Translations under genes and position numbers: made by a program
Notes under the pieces: model-generated
What the model was told of the DNA's origin: nothing
Seen by the model: only the letters and a program-made list of their open reading frames with translations
Database searches by the model: none
NCBI GenBank assembly: GCA_016787645.1
Contig: JAEUUF010000013.1
Coordinates: 124,001-188,000 of the forward strand
DNA from: Cyclobacteriaceae bacterium
GTDB taxonomy: Bacteria > Bacteroidota > Bacteroidia > Cytophagales > Cyclobacteriaceae
Direction: 5' to 3'
Length of the DNA stretch: 64,000 bases
Part shown: piece by piece, positions 35,686 to 47,142 of the stretch
How positions within the stretch are numbered: position 1 is the stretch's first letter
Layout: each line of letters begins with the position of its first letter

Positions 35686-36676
35686 GGGCAGGCACCTCCC
35701 TCGGTTTATACTTTGCCGCGAGGGCGGCGATCACTCGAATATGTTCGGGAGTAGTGCCACAACAGCCGCCGACAACATTCACCAAACCTTCGTCAAGGAA
35801 CTCCTTGATTTGCTCACCCATTTCAGCTGGCGTCTGGTCATAATGGCCAAACTCATTCGGCAAGCCGGCATTGGGGTAAGCACTGACAAAAAATGGAGCG
35901 TGCTCATTAAGGACCTGCAAGTACGGTCTCAAGGCCTTGGCCCCCAACGCACAATTCAGCCCGATGCTCAGCAACGGAACATGTGATACAGAGACGAGGA
36001 ACGCTTCCGTCGTTTGACCGGAAAGCGTGCGGCCGCTGGCGTCTGTGATTGTACCGGATACCATGATGGGAAGCGTCCGCCCGATTTCATCAAACAATTC
36101 CTCGATGGCAAATAGTGCCGCCTTGACATTCAGTGTATCAATGATGGTTTCGAGGAGGAGGATGTCCACACCCCCGTCGACCAGGCCCCTTGCCTGCTCC
36201 TTGAAGGCTTCTTTGAGCCCATCAAAAGTGATGGCCCGATAACCGGGGTTGCTGACGTCTGGAGAAAGCGAAGCAGTTTTGTTGGTGGGGCCCATGGCTC
36301 CGGCAACAAACCGGGGTTTGTGCGGTTCTTTGCGAGTCATCTCGTCAGCCACTTCCCTGGCGATCCTGGCCGCCTGGACATTGAGCTCATATACAACCTC
36401 TTCGAGGTGATAATCCGCCTGGGCAATACGAGTACCACTGAACGTGTTGGTCTCAGCGATATCAGCGCCGGCTTCAAAATATTGGCGATGGATGTCCTTG
36501 ATGATATCTGGACGCGTGAGGCACAGGATATCGTTGTTTCCCTTCAGGGGATACCGGTGGTCCATGAAACGTTCGCCACGGAAATCCTTTTCCTCGAGTT
36601 GATGGCGCTGAATCATGGTACCCATGGCACCGTCCAGCACCAGGATTCGTTTGCGTAAGATTTCTTCGATATTCAC
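35678..36676 (-). CDS. metH: Methionine synthase, homocysteine-binding domain
   Basis: A 332-residue N-terminal half of Met[17 protein letters not shown] at the start, [15 protein letters not shown], and the zinc-binding cysteines in GLNCALG and [16 protein letters not shown]. It binds and activates homocysteine for methylation by the cobalamin half. It overlaps the second metH gene by eight bases and is the first gene after the SAM riboswitch. Confidence 0.93.
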   Translation of the reverse strand: MNIEEILRKRILVLDGAMGTMIQRHQLEEKDFRGERFMDHRYPLKGNNDILCLTRPDIIKDIHRQYFEAGADIAETNTFSGTRIAQADYHLEEVVYELNVQAARIAREVADEMTRKEPHKPRFVAGAMGPTNKTASLSPDVSNPGYRAITFDGLKEAFKEQARGLVDGGVDILLLETIIDTLNVKAALFAIEELFDEIGRTLPIMVSGTITDASGRTLSGQTTEAFLVSVSHVPLLSIGLNCALGAKALRPYLQVLNEHAPFFVSAYPNAGLPNEFGHYDQTPAEMGEQIKEFLDEGLVNVVGGCCGTTPEHIRVIAALAAKYKPREVPAHA

Positions 36677-36726
36677 TCTTCCTGGTTATTTGTACATGCT
36701 GTCCAGAAAGAGCCGCTGCGATGGCT

Positions 36727-36834
36727 GCCTATCTTTTCCCGACATGAAGTCGGGATGGGAGTTAGCACCTTTGTGGTCGACATCAGGTTGCTAAGACTTC
36801 AACGGGCCCAGTCCCTCGGTCTTTCTGGATAAGC
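36727..36834 (-). ncRNA. SAM-I (S-box) riboswitch upstream of metH
   Basis: On the minus strand the leader contains the conserved S-box parts in order: GCTTATC (P1 5' arm, 36828-36834), AGAAAGACCGAGGGACTGG, CCCGTTGAAGTCTTAGCAACC, AAGGTGCTAACTCC, a CCCGACTTCATGTCGGG hairpin (P4), and GATAGGC (P1 3' arm, 36727-36733). P1 pairs over seven bases including one G-U. It should repress metH-metF when S-adenosylmethionine is high. I see no clear terminator between it and metH, so the mode of switching is unresolved. Confidence 0.93.
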
Positions 36835-36939
36835 TCCGCAAAGAAAGTCAAACGCGGCCAAAAAGTAAAAAATTCCCTCATTTTAATGATTTCGCTCAGT
36901 TCCGGGATCAGGGATTAACCCGTATTTTGCGCAGATCAG

Positions 36940-37881
36940 ATGAAACTTGCCGCCATAGACATAGGGTCCAACGCCATTCGCTTTCAAGTCTCCAGTGTAC
37001 TCGAGCGCAAGGACCGGATTCTCTTCAAGAAACTGGAGTACGTTCGCTTCCCGCTCCGGTTGGGGCATGACGTATTCGGCAGTAAACGCATCAGCAAAAA
37101 GAGCATTGAGAAGTTCAAGAAACTGATGAAGACGTACAAGCTGCTCATTGAACTCTATGAAGTGGATGACTTTATGTTTTGTGCCACCTCAGCCATGCGG
37201 GAATCGAAGAACGGGCATGAACTGGTTCGGGAAGTGAAGAAAGAAGTCGGCGTTGAGATCCGGATTATCGACGGTCAGCTGGAGGCCGAATTGATCAACC
37301 AGGCCATCTCCTCCTTTCTCGACAAGAAGTCCTACCTCCATATTGATGTGGGTGGCGGAAGTACTGAACTCAACCTGTATTCAGAAGGTAAGAAGGTAAA
37401 GACACGCTCCTTCCGGGTTGGCTCGGTACGGGTCCTCGAGCATCATGACTCTCCCGAGGTCTGGAAGGAAATGGAAAAGTGGGTAAAAGACAGCCTCCAT
37501 CGGGACCTGGGCACTATTACCTCGGTGGGCACTGGCGGTAACATAAGCAAACTCTACGAGTTGTCTCGGACCAAGCAAGGCAAGCCCATGTCACTCAAAA
37601 AGATGGTAGAAACAAGGCAAATGGTTGATGCAAGAAGCATGGAGGAGCGTATCTACGAACTGCAGATGAACCCTGACCGGGCTGACGTCATCGTGCCCGC
37701 CAGCGATATCTATATCCAGGTGATGCAATGGGCCCGCTCCAAACAAATGTTGGTGCCGGAGGTAGGCTTGAAGGATGGCATCCTCCTCCACTTGTTTGAA
37801 AAAAACCGGACAAGGAAGAAAGTTGAATTTGTGAACGCGGAAGACCAATCCCAGGGTAAGAAGACAACCCGGGTTCGCTAA
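36940..37881 (+). CDS. ppx: Exopolyphosphatase (Ppx/GppA family)
   Basis: A 313-residue ASKHA-fold phosphatase. KLAAIDIGSNAIRFQV (phosphate 1), DGQLEAELI, YLHIDVGGGSTELNLY (phosphate 2) are the family hallmarks. It lacks the C-terminal HD-like extension of E. coli Ppx. It hydrolyses terminal phosphate from polyphosphate or pppGpp. It converges with ppk1, with only four bases between the stops, placing synthesis and degradation genes together. A C-terminal basic tail (RTRKKVEF, then QGKKTTRVR) is present. Confidence 0.9.
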   Translation: MKLAAIDIGSNAIRFQVSSVLERKDRILFKKLEYVRFPLRLGHDVFGSKRISKKSIEKFKKLMKTYKLLIELYEVDDFMFCATSAMRESKNGHELVREVKKEVGVEIRIIDGQLEAELINQAISSFLDKKSYLHIDVGGGSTELNLYSEGKKVKTRSFRVGSVRVLEHHDSPEVWKEMEKWVKDSLHRDLGTITSVGTGGNISKLYELSRTKQGKPMSLKKMVETRQMVDARSMEERIYELQMNPDRADVIVPASDIYIQVMQWARSKQMLVPEVGLKDGILLHLFEKNRTRKKVEFVNAEDQSQGKKTTRVR

Positions 37882-37885
37882 GCAG

Positions 37886-40030
37886 TTAGAAGAATTTTAC
37901 TTCCTGTAGCGTCTCGCTGGTCACCTCATAAAACGCCGTGTGAATGTTGAATGGCACCTCGCCGTTCAGTTCTCTCCTGACATAACTGCCGTCTTCCTTC
38001 ATGATATACGCATTGACGTTGTCACGAAGGTTGAAATCCAGGATACTCTTTAACTGCCGCTGGATCAATTCCTGCTCGAGGAGAACGAGTGACTCCACCC
38101 GGCGATCGAAACTCCGTACCATGGCATCTGCGCTGCCGATGTATATCTTGGGGTTCCCTGCATTGTGGAAGTAATAAATCCGGGAATGTTCAAGGTAATC
38201 ACCCACGATCGAGGTCACTTCAATATTTTCACTTAACCCCGGCCTTCCCGGCCTCAGGCAACACATTCCACGCACAATCAGCTTGATCTTCACCCCAGCC
38301 TGGCCAGCCTCATACAAGGCATCAATGAACTCGCGGTCCTGAAGTGAATTGAACTTAATAATAATACCCGAAGGCAGTCCTTTTTTGGCATTGAGCGCTT
38401 CCTGCTTGACCAGGTGGCACAGCTCCGTCCGCATGTCTCTCGGCGACGTGATCAGGTTCTTGTAGCTGCTCGGCTGCGAATGGCCGGTGATGACATTGAA
38501 GAACTCGGATACATCACTGGCATAGGTCTCCTGTGTAGTCAGCAAACCGATGTCGGTATACAATCGGGAGGTTACCTCGTTGTAGTTGCCACTGGCAATG
38601 TGTACATAGCGGAATACCCGGTCATCCGGCTCGCGACGAACGATCAACAACAGCTTGGTATGTGTTTTCAAAGCACCGAATCCATAGATCACGAAGCAGC
38701 CAGCGCGCTGCAGCTTCTGGGCTTCCCGCAGGTTATTTTCTTCGTCAAACCGCGCTTTCACCTCGAACAGGACTGAAACGTGCTTGCCATTTTCTGCCGC
38801 TTTCAACAAAGCCGCACTCACCCGGGACTCTCGCGCCAGACGGTAGATGGTGATCTTAATGGAGAGCACGAGTGGATCGTCGGCCGCTTTCTCCAGTAAT
38901 TCCAATACGGGCTCCATCGAGTTATAAGGATGGTGAAGAAGGATATCTCTTTCCTTCAGCACATCAAACAAATCCTGCGTTCCTTGCTCCGGAAAGGTTA
39001 CCGGCTTGATCGGCGGTCTGGGGCTCGAGCGGCGATCCTTGAACTCTTTATGCCCGATGATCTGATTCATACCGGTAAAGTCGAGGAGGCTTTCCCGCGG
39101 CACCATAAAGATGTTCAGTACATCGAGGTCCCATTGAATCTTCAGCAGCCTTACCATCCAGGGGTCAGCTCCTTCCAGCACATCCATCCGCACCACCCGA
39201 CCGGTACGTCTTGTCTGTAATTTCCGTTTCAATTCCTCCAGGAAATTGGACTCAATATCTTCGCTTTCCTCGAGTGTAAAATCTCCGTTTCGGTTAATGC
39301 GGAACAGGCTGACCGACAGCACCTCCACGTTGCGGAAGAGGTGATGGATGTTGTGGATAATGATATCCTCGACCGGCACAAAGGCGATGGTACCGTCCAT
39401 CTGCAGGATCTCAAAGAACCTGGCGATGTTGCTCGGAATCTGGATAAACGAGGCCTTCTGGGGCTGATTGGACTCACCGTGCGCCCGGGTGACAACCCCC
39501 AACAGCAACCGGTTATTCTTAAGCGTTGGGAACGTGTGATAGCTGTCAAACATCATCGGCGTGAGCATCGGGTAGATGGTCCGGATGAAGTATTGGTCGA
39601 CCCGCTGTTTGTCGGCCGGTGACAAGAACTCATACTCGCCCAGCTGAAAACCATTCTGTCTGAAAAGCGGCTTAAGGTTGCCGAGGTAGTACCCGTGTTG
39701 ATCCTTCAGAAACTTTTGAACCTCCCGGAGCAGTGTCGTCCGGAATGGTGTCTCCCGGAGCCCGCTATAGTCAAATCGTTCCTTTCCAAAATCAAGGTAA
39801 TTGTAAAGGCTACCCAGGCGGATGGTGCAAAACTCATCCAGGTTGGAAGCGGTGATGCACAGGAATTTCAGCCGGTCGAAGATGCTCCGGTCCATGTTCA
39901 TCGCCTGGTCCAGCACCCGGTAATTGAATTTCAGCCAACTCAGGTCACGACTGATGTACCGACTCTCCGCAATCTGATTGGGGGCCTGCGGGGGAACCTC
40001 TGCGATTAATTCTTCCTCATCCTCTTCCAT
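37886..40030 (-). CDS. ppk1: Polyphosphate kinase 1
   Basis: A 714-residue PPK1 that reversibly polymerises ATP gamma-phosphate into polyphosphate. The N-domain begins at YISRDLSWLKFNYRVLDQA; the catalytic histidines are His477 in YVHIASGNYN, the expected autophosphorylated position, and His622 in YYFHNAGNPKIYIGSAD. Length fits the family. It is convergent with ppx and starts 11 bases from the gyrB stop on the same strand. Confidence 0.95.
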   Translation of the reverse strand: MEEDEEELIAEVPPQAPNQIAESRYISRDLSWLKFNYRVLDQAMNMDRSIFDRLKFLCITASNLDEFCTIRLGSLYNYLDFGKERFDYSGLRETPFRTTLLREVQKFLKDQHGYYLGNLKPLFRQNGFQLGEYEFLSPADKQRVDQYFIRTIYPMLTPMMFDSYHTFPTLKNNRLLLGVVTRAHGESNQPQKASFIQIPSNIARFFEILQMDGTIAFVPVEDIIIHNIHHLFRNVEVLSVSLFRINRNGDFTLEESEDIESNFLEELKRKLQTRRTGRVVRMDVLEGADPWMVRLLKIQWDLDVLNIFMVPRESLLDFTGMNQIIGHKEFKDRRSSPRPPIKPVTFPEQGTQDLFDVLKERDILLHHPYNSMEPVLELLEKAADDPLVLSIKITIYRLARESRVSAALLKAAENGKHVSVLFEVKARFDEENNLREAQKLQRAGCFVIYGFGALKTHTKLLLIVRREPDDRVFRYVHIASGNYNEVTSRLYTDIGLLTTQETYASDVSEFFNVITGHSQPSSYKNLITSPRDMRTELCHLVKQEALNAKKGLPSGIIIKFNSLQDREFIDALYEAGQAGVKIKLIVRGMCCLRPGRPGLSENIEVTSIVGDYLEHSRIYYFHNAGNPKIYIGSADAMVRSFDRRVESLVLLEQELIQRQLKSILDFNLRDNVNAYIMKEDGSYVRRELNGEVPFNIHTAFYEVTSETLQEVKFF

Positions 40031-40041
40031 ACCGACGGGTC

Positions 40042-42009
<1,968 letters not shown>

Positions 42010-42021
42010 TTACAAAGGGGT

Positions 42022-42029
42022 CAAAAATA
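42022..42029 (-). promoter_or_regulatory. gyrB -7 element
   Basis: On the minus strand TATTTTTG is a perfect TAnnTTTG match, 21 bases before the gyrB start. No TTG is seen at the -33 position, so support is partial. Confidence 0.45.
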
Positions 42030-42144
42030 AGGATTTTAGGGGTAAAAACCCGCATTTTGGCACCTCCGGCGGTAAGAAATTTTGGTCGAATTTTGATTAA
42101 ATAAATCCAATTTGCAGGTTGCTTTTAATACCCTCTTTTTGACC

Positions 42145-43521
42145 ATGCCAAGGCACTTTTTTTTACTGGTTTTCCTCACTTCTTCTTTGCCTTCTGTGGC
42201 TCAACAACGGATCCCTGTTTTTGCGACCAAAGAGGACTCTGCTGCCTACGAACAAATCAACCTAAAGTTGGCAGATGCCATGAGGAACCCCAGGTACACC
42301 TTCCGGATTGACAGCTTGGGAAAGGCCAGTGCCCTGCTACGTGAAAAAGCCATCCGGTTCCGAACTGTTTACAGGTCTTCACCTGGATTCACCCGTTATG
42401 GGAGGTTTCCAGCCGACCTCAAGACAGTCACCAAGGTTTCACTGGCGGACTTCAAAGGCACTACCCTGCCCGATAGCCTCTTTCTCCTGACCAACCTTAC
42501 CGAGCTGGAACTTGTAAACACACGCATCCGGAAATTACCATCGAAGCTTACTGAGCTAAAAGTGCTGAAACGAGTATCGCTGATGAACAATCGGCCGTCA
42601 GGACGACTCAGGATAGGAAAGAATGACCATCTCCAGGCCTTGGCCATCCATGATGACGAACTGGACCGGCGTCCCCGCAACTACCGGAAGCTTACCTCCC
42701 TCCAATCATTGGATCTCTCTCGCTGCAACCTGGAGAAGTTCCCCGTCTTACGCGGCAGTTCCAAACTGAAGCGATTGGTGCTGACTGACAATCACCTGAC
42801 CCTTGACGACCTCCGCAAGGGCTTACCCGAATTGGAAGAATTGGTGCTGACTTCCAACGCCATACGGAAAGTGCCGACGGCCATCGGGGCATTTCCAAAA
42901 TTGAAGAAGCTCAATCTGAACGCTAACCAGGTAGAATCGATTCCTGCTTCTATTGAGCAACTCCAACAGCTTGAGCAACTCTCCCTGTACAAGAATAACC
43001 TACGCACCCTACCACCGGAAGTGTATGAACTCAGGAACCTGAAAGTTGTTGATCTTTATTACAATCAGCTGGAGGAACTGACCCCGGCTGTTCGACAATT
43101 GGCCAACCTTGAAATTCTGTATGCCGCGAATAACCGGCTCTTTACGGTTCCGGAGGAATTGGGTGAGCTAAAGAACCTTCGAGAACTTTACCTTCATCAC
43201 AACCGTCTCAGCAACCTTCCAGCCTCCCTTCGCGGCCTGGATAGCCTGAAGATTCTCAGGGTGAATGATAACCTGCTTGTGGAATTCCCTCCTCCCGTGT
43301 TGTCTCTGAAAGCCCTGGAGAACCTGGATATCGCCTCCAACCAATTGACAGAGATTCCTGAGGCCTTATTTACAATGCCCCAACTTCAGATTCTAAGTCT
43401 GAAAGGAAACCCCCTGGAGCCAAAGGCAAAGGCCAGCGCGTTGCAGTGGGCGCGAGCGCTCATGCAACGGCGGCCGGTAATGATTCACCTGGAAGGAATT
43501 CTGGAACCTGAAACGAAGTAG
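42145..43521 (+). CDS. Secreted leucine-rich-repeat protein
   Basis: A 458-residue protein from the ATG at 42145; an upstream in-frame start would precede the signal peptide. The signal (1-20) ends SVAQQ. From about residue 95 to 445 it consists of leucine-rich repeats of the 23-residue bacterial type (LPxLxxLxLxxNxL; for example LYKNNLRTLPPEVYELRNLK). Such proteins mediate protein contacts at the cell surface or in the periplasm. No enzymatic domain is seen. It is convergent with the PPK2 gene, three bases away. Confidence 0.85.
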   Translation: MPRHFFLLVFLTSSLPSVAQQRIPVFATKEDSAAYEQINLKLADAMRNPRYTFRIDSLGKASALLREKAIRFRTVYRSSPGFTRYGRFPADLKTVTKVSLADFKGTTLPDSLFLLTNLTELELVNTRIRKLPSKLTELKVLKRVSLMNNRPSGRLRIGKNDHLQALAIHDDELDRRPRNYRKLTSLQSLDLSRCNLEKFPVLRGSSKLKRLVLTDNHLTLDDLRKGLPELEELVLTSNAIRKVPTAIGAFPKLKKLNLNANQVESIPASIEQLQQLEQLSLYKNNLRTLPPEVYELRNLKVVDLYYNQLEELTPAVRQLANLEILYAANNRLFTVPEELGELKNLRELYLHHNRLSNLPASLRGLDSLKILRVNDNLLVEFPPPVLSLKALENLDIASNQLTEIPEALFTMPQLQILSLKGNPLEPKAKASALQWARALMQRRPVMIHLEGILEPETK

Positions 43522-43524
43522 GTA

Positions 43525-44553
43525 TCAGTTGAGGGACAATTCCTTTGCCTTCTCATCCTTGCCATTCAGTTTTGGCTCCTCCTTGGAAACCTTCGCTTTG
43601 TTCTTTCCCTTCGACTTTTTCTTGTCCTTCTTCTTGGACTTCTTGTCATCGCCCTCGTCCTCGCTCATCAGTTTTGCTTTGGCCTTTTGGAGTTCAGCCT
43701 TTTGCGATTCACTAACCGTAGGATAGCTCAGCTCAAGTTTTTCAAACTGGCGATAAATGATGGCGGCGATGGCGAGGCGGCTGTACCACTTGTCGTCGGC
43801 AGGAATAATGAACCACGGCGCATCCTTGGTGGAAGTTGCGCTGATGGCTTCTTCGTAAGCTTTTTGATAATCATCCCAGTAACCCCGCTCCTTCAGATCA
43901 GAGAGGGAAAACTTCCAGTTCTTGCTGGGATCGTCGATGCGCTCCATGAAGCGCTTCTTCTGCTCCTTCTTGGAAACGTGCAGGAAGAACTTCAGGATGA
44001 TCATTCCGTTTTGGGCAAGGCTCTTTTCAAAGCGCGTAATTTGCTTGTACCTCATCTTGAAGAAATCCTTGTGGAGATCTTTGACCGATTCGATACCCGG
44101 TATGTTTTCATTCATGATGAACTCGGGGTGTACCCGGGTCACCAATACGTTTTCATAATGCGAACGGTTGTGTATCGCAATTTCTCCGCGGGCCGGCAAT
44201 GCAATCATGTGTCTCCAGAAATAATCGTGGTCCAACTCAAAGCTGTTGGGTGCTTTAAAGCTATACACTTTGACACCCAGCGGATTGAACCCTGACATGA
44301 TGTGCTTTACGGCGCCATCCTTACCCGCTGCATCCATGGCCTGGAAGACGATCAGAACTGAATAGCGGTTGTGTGCATACAACTTGTCCTGAATTTCAGC
44401 AAGGCCTTTCCGGCCCATATCCAGCAACATCTCAGCATCCTGCTTGTTCAGGTCTTTGCCTTTGTACTTGGTGCTATAGTCCTTTAAGGAGATCTGTTTG
44501 TCCGGAGGAACTACAAGATCCTTGGTGCGAATGAGTTTTTCTTCATTTAACAT
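43525..44553 (-). CDS. ppk2: Polyphosphate kinase 2 family protein
   Basis: A 342-residue PPK2. The P-loop is FQAMDAAGKDGAVKHIM (about 70-86) and the lid region contains HNRSHYENVLVTRVHPE. Together with GVKVYSFKAPN these fit the class III group that transfers phosphate from polyphosphate to AMP or ADP. The last 50 residues form a Lys-rich tail (KKSKKKDKKKSKGKNKAK) unlike the core. With ppx and ppk1 about 4-8 kb away it gives the locus three polyphosphate enzymes. Confidence 0.9.
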   Translation of the reverse strand: MLNEEKLIRTKDLVVPPDKQISLKDYSTKYKGKDLNKQDAEMLLDMGRKGLAEIQDKLYAHNRYSVLIVFQAMDAAGKDGAVKHIMSGFNPLGVKVYSFKAPNSFELDHDYFWRHMIALPARGEIAIHNRSHYENVLVTRVHPEFIMNENIPGIESVKDLHKDFFKMRYKQITRFEKSLAQNGMIILKFFLHVSKKEQKKRFMERIDDPSKNWKFSLSDLKERGYWDDYQKAYEEAISATSTKDAPWFIIPADDKWYSRLAIAAIIYRQFEKLELSYPTVSESQKAELQKAKAKLMSEDEGDDKKSKKKDKKKSKGKNKAKVSKEEPKLNGKDEKAKELSLN

Positions 44554-44710
44554 AGTGGTACGATTTGGATTGGAAGTCTGCGTTGATTACCCAATGTAGC
44601 AAGAGCCCCTTACAGCCGGGATGATTATTGTCATATTTGAGCCTGAAAAAACTGGTGATTTAACCCAATTAACCGGCTTTTTTCTAAATTTCGACTTTCC
44701 CGAACGGCGC

Positions 44711-45178
44711 ATGACCCCTACTGCTTATCGTCCCTTTCTTATCCTTGGATTTTGCCTCCTTTGCGCCCCTGTTTTTGCCCAGGATACCGAAAAAGAGGCC
44801 ATTAAACGGGTCGTTATGCAAGAGACGGAATCATACCTCGGTGTGGATTTTGAGACGTGGTCCGGATGCTGGTTGCCTGTACCCTACGCCTATTGGTCAT
44901 TTTCTGACAAGAGTGGCACCCAGTTTATTGATGGATGGAATACCATCCAGAAGACCTTTGAGACTTATTTCCAAAGCCAGAAACCTTCCCGGTCCAAACT
45001 GACCTACACGTGGCAGGAAATCCGGGTATACAACAACGGGGCCTATGTCCGGTTCCGTGAACATGCCGACGATGGTATCCGGGTGGAAGAGACTGACCAG
45101 ATCCGTGTCCTAGAAAAGAAGGATGGCAAATGGAAAGTGGTGTGCATGAGCGCCGTCGTCAAGGATGACGAAGGCTGA
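44711..45178 (+). CDS. Secreted SnoaL/NTF2-like protein
   Basis: A 155-residue protein from the ATG at 44711; a longer in-frame start adds sequence before the signal and is unlikely. The signal peptide (1-24) ends PVFAQ. The mature part EKEAIKRVVMQETESYLGVD...WSGCWL and the terminal KWKVVCMSAVV fit the SnoaL-like/NTF2 fold of periplasmic Bacteroidota proteins. No catalytic residues can be assigned. It converges with the CoA-binding gene, two bases apart. Confidence 0.65.
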   Translation: MTPTAYRPFLILGFCLLCAPVFAQDTEKEAIKRVVMQETESYLGVDFETWSGCWLPVPYAYWSFSDKSGTQFIDGWNTIQKTFETYFQSQKPSRSKLTYTWQEIRVYNNGAYVRFREHADDGIRVEETDQIRVLEKKDGKWKVVCMSAVVKDDEG

Positions 45179-45179
45179 T

Positions 45180-45548
45180 CTAGTACTGCCTCGTTCGCAA
45201 CATCACCAGCGTGCAGGCTTCTATCGTTTCAATCCCCAGTGCTTCCAATGATTTTTCCAACGCTGGATTTTCCGTCCCCGGGTTAAAGATTACTCGCTTG
45301 GGTTTTAACCTGGGGATGTAATCGAACAAGGTTTGCTGGTTAGCAGGTCCTATGTACAACGTGACCGTATCCACATTGTCCACGAGCGGGAAATTCCGGA
45401 TATCCTGGATTTCTTTACCGAACACTGCACCCTTCTTGAGGCCGACCGGCACTATTTCATGTCCGAATTCGGTAAGCATGTCCGCGGCGATATAAGCATA
45501 CCGCGATGGGTTTGTAGATGCTCCTAAAATGACGGTCCTCTTACCCAT
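45180..45548 (-). CDS. CoA-binding domain protein (YccU-like)
   Basis: A 122-residue Rossmann-type protein from the ATG at 45548, which overlaps the upstream FAD gene by eight bases; longer frames lie inside that gene. It begins KRTVILGASTNPSRYAYIAADML, with the small CoA-binding domain pattern, and has VDTVTLYIGPANQ and VIFNPGTENP. Function unknown; members bind acyl-CoA or CoA. It is transcribed with the FAD-dependent protein. Confidence 0.8.
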   Translation of the reverse strand: MGKRTVILGASTNPSRYAYIAADMLTEFGHEIVPVGLKKGAVFGKEIQDIRNFPLVDNVDTVTLYIGPANQQTLFDYIPRLKPKRVIFNPGTENPALEKSLEALGIETIEACTLVMLRTRQY

Positions 45549-47115
45549 CCGCAAACTTTCTGATAATCGCTTCCGCGCAACGCTCGCCGTCCATGGCGGC
45601 TGAGACAATTCCTCCGGCATAACCCGCGCCCTCTCCACAAGGAAAAAGCCCGGCAACCTGTGGATGCTCCAGGGTCTTTTCATCCCGGGGAATTCGGACC
45701 GGAGATGAGGTGCGGCTTTCCACGCCGACCACCTGCGCCTCATTGGTCAGGTATCCTTTCATCTTCACACCAAAGCTACGGAATCCTTCACGCAGACCTT
45801 TGGTAACAAAATCAGGGAACAGTCCGCCGACATCCACCGCGGCAAGACCGGGCTGATACGAGCAATCCAGCAGGGAGGTAGAAGCTTTACGATCGACAAA
45901 ATCAATAAGGCGCTGGGCCGGGGCAGTTTGCGTGCCTCCCGCCTGCTGGCAAGCGCGCTGCTCCACCTCCATCTGAAATCGGAGTCCGCGAAGTGGGCCA
46001 TGAATCTCATAGTCGCGGAGATCTTCGAGGCCGACGGCCACCACAATTCCAGAATTGGCAAATTTTGAATCACGGCGCGAAGGACTCATTCCATTGACCA
46101 CGACCTCGCCAGGTGCGGTTGCCGCCGGAACGATAAATCCTCCCGGGCACATGCAAAAAGAGAAGACGCCTCGTTCACGCCCACCACTCTTAACCTGCGC
46201 TACCAACGAATAAGCGGACGCAGGTAGATAAGGATTGCGCTCGCCCTCGCAGTGATATTGGATTTTGTCAATCAGGTTCTGGGCATGTTCCACCCGTACG
46301 CCCAACGCAAAGGGTTTGGCTTCGATCGCAATTCCTTTTCGATGCAGCAATTCAAAAATATCGCGCGCTGAATGTCCGGTGGCCAGGACGCAGGCTTCAC
46401 CCATGAGGTGCTCGCCGGTTGCTGTGTGCACGCCCACCAGGGAATTGTTCCTGACTTCCAGGTCGGTTACCCGGGTCTCGAACCGAATTTCGCCACCACA
46501 GTTCAGGATAGTCTCCCGCATCTGGCGGATGACCATCGGGAGTTTGTTCGTGCCAATGTGAGGGTGGGCGTCGTAAAGAATTTCTGGCTTGGCCCCGTGT
46601 ACGGAGAGGATTTCCAGTATCCTCCGAACATTCCCCCGTTTGGTACTGCGGGTGTATAGCTTTCCATCAGAATAAGTGCCTGCTCCTCCCTCACCAAAAC
46701 AATAATTGGAATCCGGGTTCACAACATGATCCTTGTTGATCGCAGCGATATCCCGCCGCCGTGACTGAACATCTTTACCACGTTCGAGGATGATGGGCTT
46801 CATTCCCACCTCCAATAATTTGAGGGCAGCAAACAGACCGGCGGGTCCGGCGCCGATGATGATCACGGGTTTGCCCTTGGAAACATCGCGCGATGGCTTA
46901 ATGTAGTCAATGGTCATTGCCGCCTCTTCCTTGGCAACCACTTCGCCGGCAATACGGACCACTACATTGCGGCTCCGCGCATCAATGGATCGTTTGATCA
47001 TCCTGAAGCCCTGTTGGGGACTAAGATGCGCCATCTCCGCCAAGGCCACCTGGAAGGCCGCTTCGTCAAAAGCTTCTTCGGGAGTAAGTACTAACTCAAC
47101 GATTTTGCTGGTCAC
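45541..47115 (-). CDS. FAD-dependent dehydrogenase (COG2509 type)
   Basis: A 524-residue flavoprotein. An N-terminal domain of about 80 residues (RMIKRSIDARSRNVVVRIA) precedes the FAD-binding GxGxxG in VIIGAGPAGLFAALKLLE. Other signs are the ERGKDVQSRRRDI loop, YSDGKLYTRS, VLATGHSARDIFELL and the C-terminal GLFPCGEGAGYAGGIVSAAMDG. This matches uncharacterised FAD-dependent dehydrogenases of COG2509. Substrate unknown. It starts 27 bases upstream of a divergent-free gap and ends overlapping the CoA-binding gene. Confidence 0.88.
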   Translation of the reverse strand: MTSKIVELVLTPEEAFDEAAFQVALAEMAHLSPQQGFRMIKRSIDARSRNVVVRIAGEVVAKEEAAMTIDYIKPSRDVSKGKPVIIIGAGPAGLFAALKLLEVGMKPIILERGKDVQSRRRDIAAINKDHVVNPDSNYCFGEGGAGTYSDGKLYTRSTKRGNVRRILEILSVHGAKPEILYDAHPHIGTNKLPMVIRQMRETILNCGGEIRFETRVTDLEVRNNSLVGVHTATGEHLMGEACVLATGHSARDIFELLHRKGIAIEAKPFALGVRVEHAQNLIDKIQYHCEGERNPYLPASAYSLVAQVKSGGRERGVFSFCMCPGGFIVPAATAPGEVVVNGMSPSRRDSKFANSGIVVAVGLEDLRDYEIHGPLRGLRFQMEVEQRACQQAGGTQTAPAQRLIDFVDRKASTSLLDCSYQPGLAAVDVGGLFPDFVTKGLREGFRSFGVKMKGYLTNEAQVVGVESRTSSPVRIPRDEKTLEHPQVAGLFPCGEGAGYAGGIVSAAMDGERCAEAIIRKFADG

Positions 47116-47142
47116 ACCTGGAGTTTTTGAAGATTGACCACC

